The notes below the pieces were generated by a model. That model saw only the letters and a program-made list of their open reading frames with translations, had not been told where the DNA came from and did no database searches. A stretch of 64,000 nt of DNA, taken from positions 946,012 through 1,010,011 of the forward strand of contig NZ_CP139992.1 in assembly GCF_034424155.1 (NCBI RefSeq). The letters are read 5' to 3'. This stretch comes from Hafnia alvei. Its GTDB lineage: Bacteria > Pseudomonadota > Gammaproteobacteria > Enterobacterales > Enterobacteriaceae. Below, one piece after another: positions 59,221 through 64,000 of this stretch (position 1 is the stretch's first letter; each line of letters begins with the position of its first letter). The position numbers and the translations under genes were made by a program.

Positions 59221-59868
59221 TCAGTCTTGGGCTAAAAAATTATTCGCAAACATGCAATACCCGCTGACTAACAGTTGGGCAACATAGGCACCAGGATCAA
59301 GCAGCGACCGCGACCGTTCCCCGTGCGTTGCGGCGCGCCCATGTTTTGCTACCAGCGTGGTAGTGTTTTGTACGCCTAGTTTTGCTTCTTCATAAGCGAA
59401 TTGAGCAATAGCCCCCCAACTCTGTGCCTTTGCATCTTGTTTGTTAAGTACGCTTATTGCGGGAAACAGACCATCAAGAAACGTCTTCTCGCCAAGTTGA
59501 GCTTTACCGCGATTTTGCACACCGTCGTAAAAGGCTTGAAATAAGCGGCCAAAATCCTCGCTTTTGAGTAGAGTTTTTCCTTTAAATTTTTTGCCTACCT
59601 CAATAAGACCTGAAGCCATTAAGGTTCCCATAGTGGAGGGGACTGCGGAGGACATCGTTTTTCCCGCGAGATAGAAAAACTTCCCAATATCAGTTTCGTT
59701 GCTGCGAGATACAGCATGATAGGCGGCGCCGAAGCCATCGCTCATGGTGAGACCAAGATCTCCATCACCGACTATGCTATCCATTTCAATCAACTTTTCT
59801 TTTTGGGCCGACATAATATCCGCCCATTGAGCAAATAGTAATTTAAGCTGGCTGGCTGTCAGGTTCAT
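59221..59868 (-). CDS. DhaL-type kinase subunit (copy 2)
   Basis: 215-aa DhaL homologue. The metal-binding aspartates D30, D35 and D37 are in EMDSIVGDGDLG. It differs strongly from copy 1 (58252-58887), so the two are not a recent duplication. It begins 5 bases after the second DhaK gene and ends 19 bases before the HPr gene. The function is phosphate transfer to a substrate bound by copy 2 DhaK. Confidence 0.85.
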   Translation of the reverse strand: MNLTASQLKLLFAQWADIMSAQKEKLIEMDSIVGDGDLGLTMSDGFGAAYHAVSRSNETDIGKFFYLAGKTMSSAVPSTMGTLMASGLIEVGKKFKGKTLLKSEDFGRLFQAFYDGVQNRGKAQLGEKTFLDGLFPAISVLNKQDAKAQSWGAIAQFAYEEAKLGVQNTTTLVAKHGRAATHGERSRSLLDPGAYVAQLLVSGYCMFANNFLAQD

Positions 59869-59873
59869 ATTAT

Positions 59874-60890
59874 CTATTCCCCCTGGAATTGCTTAAACAT
59901 GGGCGTATTGGCTTCATGTACCAACAGCTGTTTCAGTTCATCATCTAAGCGCATTAAACTGATCGATAACCCGGCCATTTCCATTGCAGTGGCATATTCG
60001 CCAACATAGGTTTTGAATACTTTTATTCCAGCATCTTTCAGTGTTTGATTGGCTCTTCCATAGACTAAATAAAGCTCTTCTAGAGGCGTTGCGCCGAGTC
60101 CATTGATCAGGATGGCTACTTCATCACCGGCATGTAGCGGGTAGTCTGCAAGCAGATTACCCATTAGTTCATCAACAATGTTGTTAGCTGGTAGTTTCTC
60201 TCCACGACGAATACCGCTTTCGCCGTGAATACCAATGCCAATTTCCATTTCATCATTGCCAATATGAAAACTTGGCTTGCCTATGCGAGGAACAATACAG
60301 GGAGAAAGTCCAACGCCGATGGTTCTAATGTTATTGCAGGCTTTTTGCGCAATACGCTGGACGTTGGCTAAATCTAACATTTGTGCGGCAGCGGCACCGG
60401 CACATTTATACGCAAAAAAGATGCCCGCAACGCCACGGCGACGGCTTGGTTCACCGGTTGATGCCGGTGGGCAAGCAATATCATCGCCAGCGATAACGGT
60501 GGCCGTGACGATATTACTTTCGAACTCAGCCATTTCTGCAGCCATATCAAAATTGAAAATATCACCGTTATAGTTGCCATACAGATAGAGTACGCCTGCG
60601 CCTGAATCGACGGCCTGCGTGATTGATAAAATTTGCTCAGGACTAGGAGATTGGAAAACATCGCCAACACCACAACCGTCAAGCATACCTTTTCCTACAT
60701 AGCCAAGAAAAAGGGGTAAATGTCCAGAGCCTCCACCGGTAACGATGGCGACTTTGCCTAGATGTTTATCGGTAGAGACTAAGCAATGCAGATCGTTATT
60801 AACAAAATTAAACTTTCCGGCGTGAGCGAGATAAATTCCATTTAATACTTCGGGAATAAAGTCTTCTGGTGAATTAATAAATTTTTTCAT
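59874..60890 (-). CDS. DhaK-type kinase subunit (copy 2)
   Basis: 338-aa DhaK homologue. H57 (TGGGSGHL), D110 (NYNGDI) and the hemiaminal histidine H222 (GIHGESG) are present. The usual GHEP is GHLP, a change beside the substrate pocket that also hints at a non-dihydroxyacetone substrate. I set the start at ATG 60890 (MKKFINSPEDF), which matches the N terminus of DhaK; a longer frame upstream has no such match. Middle of the unit aldolase, DhaK, DhaL, HPr. Confidence 0.85.
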   Translation of the reverse strand: MKKFINSPEDFIPEVLNGIYLAHAGKFNFVNNDLHCLVSTDKHLGKVAIVTGGGSGHLPLFLGYVGKGMLDGCGVGDVFQSPSPEQILSITQAVDSGAGVLYLYGNYNGDIFNFDMAAEMAEFESNIVTATVIAGDDIACPPASTGEPSRRRGVAGIFFAYKCAGAAAAQMLDLANVQRIAQKACNNIRTIGVGLSPCIVPRIGKPSFHIGNDEMEIGIGIHGESGIRRGEKLPANNIVDELMGNLLADYPLHAGDEVAILINGLGATPLEELYLVYGRANQTLKDAGIKVFKTYVGEYATAMEMAGLSISLMRLDDELKQLLVHEANTPMFKQFQGE

Positions 60891-61019
60891 ATTGTTTCTC
60901 AATGGAGTTAAAACAATAACTGCTATTGTGATATTAAGTAGCCTGCGCAATAGAATAGAGCGCAGGCTAATGCCGACCTGGTGTTGGCTGGGAGTAATCT
61001 ATTGAAGTAAAGTAATTAA

Positions 61020-61676
61020 TTAGAATTTGATTTCTTTAGGATAAGCCCAACTCTGTAACTCATGAGGAGGGAAACTTTCTGGCTCTTTACCACCGTTGAT
61101 CTGTAATGCATGGTAATATATTTCAGCCATTTCCTCGATGTAAGCCGACTTTAATACGGCCTCATACGGTTCTTTGTCTACCCCAATAACACCGTGTTTT
61201 TCCATTAAGATCGCATCTGCACGTAAAATGGGTTCGATAACGCTGGTGGAAAGTTCAGGCGTTCCGGGTCTGCCATAAGGTGCAACAGGAATAAAGCCAT
61301 CTTTTAAATTTAAAATTGCACATTCGTATACGATTGCTGGGATCGGTTTATTCAGTACTGCAAATGAAGTCGCAAAAATTGAATGAGTATGTGATATGGC
61401 AAATACATCTTGACGAGCTTTATAGATCTCAATATGCATTAGGCATTCGCTAGTAGGGCGAAGGCCTGATTCACTTTCAATAACGTTGGCATTAATATCC
61501 ATAACAACAATATCTCGTGGCGTGAGTACAGATTTATCAATCGTTGTCGGGGTGACGAGAATATATCCTGTTTCTTTATCTCGTACGCTAGAGTTTCCTG
61601 CTTTATGTTTACATAAACCCCATTGTTGGGCCATTTTGGCCATTTCTACCACTTGTTTTTTCTGAACTTCTAACAT
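61020..61676 (-). CDS. Class II (FucA-type) aldolase
   Basis: 218-aa member of the class II aldolase/adducin family, which includes L-fuculose-1-phosphate and L-rhamnulose-1-phosphate aldolases and the ribulose-phosphate 4-epimerase. Zinc ligands H96, H98 (SHTHSIF) and H161 (EKHGVIG) and the catalytic acid E77 (PTSECLMHIE) are present, so it is likely active. The ATG at 61676 fits the FucA N terminus. It probably splits a keto-sugar phosphate into dihydroxyacetone phosphate plus an aldehyde, but epimerase or decarboxylase activity cannot be excluded. Confidence 0.85.
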   Translation of the reverse strand: MLEVQKKQVVEMAKMAQQWGLCKHKAGNSSVRDKETGYILVTPTTIDKSVLTPRDIVVMDINANVIESESGLRPTSECLMHIEIYKARQDVFAISHTHSIFATSFAVLNKPIPAIVYECAILNLKDGFIPVAPYGRPGTPELSTSVIEPILRADAILMEKHGVIGVDKEPYEAVLKSAYIEEMAEIYYHALQINGGKEPESFPPHELQSWAYPKEIKF

Positions 61677-61745
61677 GATATATATCCTATAGTCAGAATG
61701 ACGGAGATAGTGGCAATAAGTAAATGCCACGCAGTGTGATGTATA

Positions 61746-63815
61746 TTAACAATACACAGAAAGATGCTTCAGTAACGCTTCTTTGTTTCCCGAATTGCGG
61801 ATTTTTTCTCCGCCATCATTAAATTCAAGAAATTCGTTAAGTTGTGCTAGTGCTTTTAGGTGTTTTTGTGGATTATTGGTAGCAAGAACAATAATAATAT
61901 CGGCTTGCATATACCCGGCAATATTAATTTTTTCTGGTAAGCGTAGCAGGGACATACAGATTTTATTTACGCCATCATCCACGCCTGCATGAGCAATAAT
62001 GAGCCCCTCGGCCAACATGATATATGGTTGTTCAATAGAGATTTTATCAATCATAGTGGTGATGTAACGGGTTTCAAGCAGTTGTTCAGCTAGCAACGGA
62101 GCTGCTGCCTTGGCAATGGATTGCTCCCAAGACAAAGTATTTATATCTTGAAAATAAAGGTGTTCATTGCACAATAGTTCACTCAGTGACGGAGTTTCAG
62201 TGGTTAAAGAATGCGGCTGACATTCTGAACTGCTTTCGTCGTAAATATAGCTAGTTAGCTCTTTTTGTAAGCCACTTCTATCATGGATGGTGCCATATTT
62301 TTCAAGTATCAATAGTAATTCCTCTACTTGGATAATATGTGGATCTACACCTTGTAGTGAACTAATGACTTGATGACGAAATGTATTTTTATGAAAGCTG
62401 TTAATCGCAGGATTCACGACGAATAATATTTTATCCGTCTTAACGAAAGTCGTGGAGAAAACGACATCATAATGGCGGGAGTATTTTTCAAACTCTCTGC
62501 GTGACATCATTTCGATAAAATGCAGCTCTGGCAATAAAACCTGCAATGTTAAATAAAGATAAGTTGAGACAGTTGCACTATTTTCGCTAACGACAATTGC
62601 TGTTTTTTGCGTTTTGATTTGATTAATAAGCCCTTCTCGTGTGAGCCAGCCGCCAAATAAAACGGTTAAGAAAGCAACTTCCTCATTGGGTACTTCGCAG
62701 TGTAATATTTTTTCAAATGGCAACACTGCGCGACGTACCATCTCATGAAGATGATTAAACTCTTTCGCAACTAAATCATACACGCTATTGGCATTGATGT
62801 TAGTCAGATGATAGCGGATGCGATAATAAGCAGGTTTCCAGTGTTGATAGATCTTCTCGATTAACTCACTCTTTTCTTTGATAGTAATACAGCTAATTTT
62901 TTCAAAGTTATCAACTACCACAACTACACTTTCAAGTAGTAGCGTATCCAAATGAAAATATTTATCCGAAATTGTTTGAATATTTGAGCTTTGAATAATT
63001 GCAGTCAGGAATATATGTTCGTTATATTGAATTATTCCCATTTTGTGAATAATGTTCTGCATAATCTTGAAATCACGACCATGGGTGATTTCACTGTAGG
63101 TATCAGGAAGGAATTCTACTGTTTTTCCGTGATTTATACGATGTTGGATAAAACAAATAAAATAGATTAGCTCTTGTAGTTGTTGATCGGTAAATTGAAT
63201 TTTTAAGCATTTTTCAATCTCGTTGAAAAAATTACCAACCTGTTCAATGTGTTCAGAGATAACGTTGTTATATTGCGAAATAATGCTTTTAGCTATAGGG
63301 AGCATGAGAATGCTACGCAATGTACTGAGAAGAAGATAGCGTTTTTTAATTTCCTCACCCGCAACGTGATACCCTTGTTCACGGTTATAGCGAATTTTCA
63401 AGCTATACTGGCTAACACTTGATTTTATTTTCTTGATATCGTTAATAATGGTGTTTTGGCTAACGTTAAGTGCTGAAGTAAGATGTAATAAAGATAAACG
63501 TTCTTCTCTAGTTAGCAAAAAGAAAATAATTAATTTCCCGCGCTCTTCTTCTGCGAAAAGATAGCGATTATTAAATATGATGTCTTCTTGATGACGAAAG
63601 TTTTCTATAACGTGTTTGGGAACATGAAGTTTTCCTGTTTTTAATCGAGTGATAGTTTCAAAATGGTTTGATTCAAGGTAATCATTAATTTTTTTAATAG
63701 TGTAGCTTAATTGCTTGCGTGTTAAATTAAATTCAGACTCAAGCGCTACACCCGTGATACTAGGATCGCTCACAATCGCATCAAGTACGGTGAAGACTCG
63801 TTTATCTACAGCCAT
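61746..63815 (-). CDS. PRD-domain transcriptional regulator with PTS EIIA domain
   Basis: 689-aa regulator of the MtlR/BglG-like group. The N-terminal helix-turn-helix (about 5-70) is followed by a second one (about 95-150), PRD domains (about 190-400), an EIIB-like domain, and a C-terminal EIIA(fructose/mannitol) domain with a likely phosphohistidine H609 in IIAHAGV. Phosphorylation by the PTS would tune its activity. The ATG at 63815 has GAGGA 8 bases upstream; the frame is open to a TTG two codons earlier. It is directly upstream of the aldolase and may control the whole cluster. Confidence 0.85.
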   Translation of the reverse strand: MAVDKRVFTVLDAIVSDPSITGVALESEFNLTRKQLSYTIKKINDYLESNHFETITRLKTGKLHVPKHVIENFRHQEDIIFNNRYLFAEEERGKLIIFFLLTREERLSLLHLTSALNVSQNTIINDIKKIKSSVSQYSLKIRYNREQGYHVAGEEIKKRYLLLSTLRSILMLPIAKSIISQYNNVISEHIEQVGNFFNEIEKCLKIQFTDQQLQELIYFICFIQHRINHGKTVEFLPDTYSEITHGRDFKIMQNIIHKMGIIQYNEHIFLTAIIQSSNIQTISDKYFHLDTLLLESVVVVVDNFEKISCITIKEKSELIEKIYQHWKPAYYRIRYHLTNINANSVYDLVAKEFNHLHEMVRRAVLPFEKILHCEVPNEEVAFLTVLFGGWLTREGLINQIKTQKTAIVVSENSATVSTYLYLTLQVLLPELHFIEMMSRREFEKYSRHYDVVFSTTFVKTDKILFVVNPAINSFHKNTFRHQVISSLQGVDPHIIQVEELLLILEKYGTIHDRSGLQKELTSYIYDESSSECQPHSLTTETPSLSELLCNEHLYFQDINTLSWEQSIAKAAAPLLAEQLLETRYITTMIDKISIEQPYIMLAEGLIIAHAGVDDGVNKICMSLLRLPEKINIAGYMQADIIIVLATNNPQKHLKALAQLNEFLEFNDGGEKIRNSGNKEALLKHLSVYC

Positions 63816-63868
63816 ATGCAAGATCCTCGTATGTTAAAGGTGATACCAGCGCTCTGTCTTTTTAGCCG

Positions 63869-64000
63869 TTACGCCTCTGGTACCTGATTTACTTCAATGC
63901 TTGTTGTTTCTTGAGCTGTTTCTTTTCTTAATTCTTGCGCATAGAAAAAGTAACTACATGCCCAGAACACCGCTAACAGTAGTGGAATAAAACTTCCTTG
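63869..64000 (-). CDS. 3' end of a membrane-protein gene (cut by the window edge)
   Basis: The last 43 residues of a protein reading leftward end with QEFIPLL-like hydrophobic sequence (SFIPLLLAVFWACSYFFYAQ, one membrane segment), then a charged tail ELRKET and a stop at 63869. It is probably the last segment of a permease serving the adjacent cluster. The type cannot be told from this fragment; its start lies beyond the right edge. Confidence 0.6.
   Translation of the reverse strand, partial: QGSFIPLLLAVFWACSYFFYAQELRKETAQETTSIEVNQVPEA

Noticed and set aside
1-64000. CRISPR arrays, rRNA, tRNA and complete insertion sequences
   Set aside because: I looked for regularly spaced direct repeats, tRNA-like cloverleaf ends with CCA-type acceptors, conserved rRNA blocks and transposase genes and did not find any that hold up. 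Small RNAs cannot be excluded by eye.

Overview
The window is 64 kb of dense, forward-biased bacterial chromosome. Its genes are closest to those of enteric Enterobacterales: a full ISC iron-sulfur operon, the rlmN-rodZ-ispG-hisS-yfgM-bamB-der run, guaBA, hemL-clcA-erpA, btuF-mtnN-dgt-degP and ygaZH-mprA-emrAB. Proteins such as IscU, ErpA, GuaB, Ndk and YadS match the E. coli proteins nearly residue for residue. The presence of pilW and of several non-E. coli inserts suggests a Hafnia/Serratia/Yersinia-like relative rather than Escherichia. The genus is an inference and is not proven here. No rRNA, tRNA, CRISPR array, prophage or complete insertion sequence was seen.

Layout. 0-6.1 kb: iscR-iscS-iscU-iscA-hscB-hscA-fdx-iscX behind tandem IscR sites, closed by a terminator. 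6.3-16 kb: pepB, an inverted-repeat element, sseB, then the alpha-2-macroglobulin/PbpC pair (yfhM-pbpC). 16.3-26.4 kb: ndk, rlmN, pilW, rodZ, ispG, hisS, yfgM, bamB, der. 26.5-30.5 kb: accessory genes (AEC permease, the YfgJ zinc-ribbon protein, a MalY/PatB-like C-S lyase and a MalX-like PTS permease on the minus strand). 30.9-35.6 kb: xseA divergent from guaB-guaA, with a PurR box in the guaB promoter. 35.7-37 kb: a MarR-GNAT fusion and yqaE. 37.1-49.2 kb: hemL, clcA, erpA, an inserted VOC protein plus UlaA-like permease plus cupin, then yadS, btuF-mtnN, dgt and a sigma-E-type degP. 49.4-50 kb: a RelE/ParE toxin-antitoxin pair. 50-56.1 kb: mprA, an outer-membrane factor, emrA, emrB, and ygaZH. 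56.4 kb: yicN. 57.2-64 kb: an accessory sugar or polyol cluster with two separate DhaK/DhaL kinase pairs, a stand-alone HPr, a class II aldolase, a PRD-type regulator and the end of a membrane protein.

Compared with E. coli K-12 gene order, the window joins three distant chromosomal blocks (iscR-guaA, hemL-degP and ygaZ-emrB). The accessory genes sit at or near the joins.

The most unusual part is the right-hand kinase cluster. Both kinase pairs keep the substrate-binding and metal-binding residues. DhaK and DhaL are separate, which is the PTS-dependent arrangement, but no DhaM is visible in the window and a dedicated HPr is encoded instead. Together with an aldolase of the FucA type this looks like a pathway for a short ketose or polyol. 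The substrate cannot be read from the sequence.
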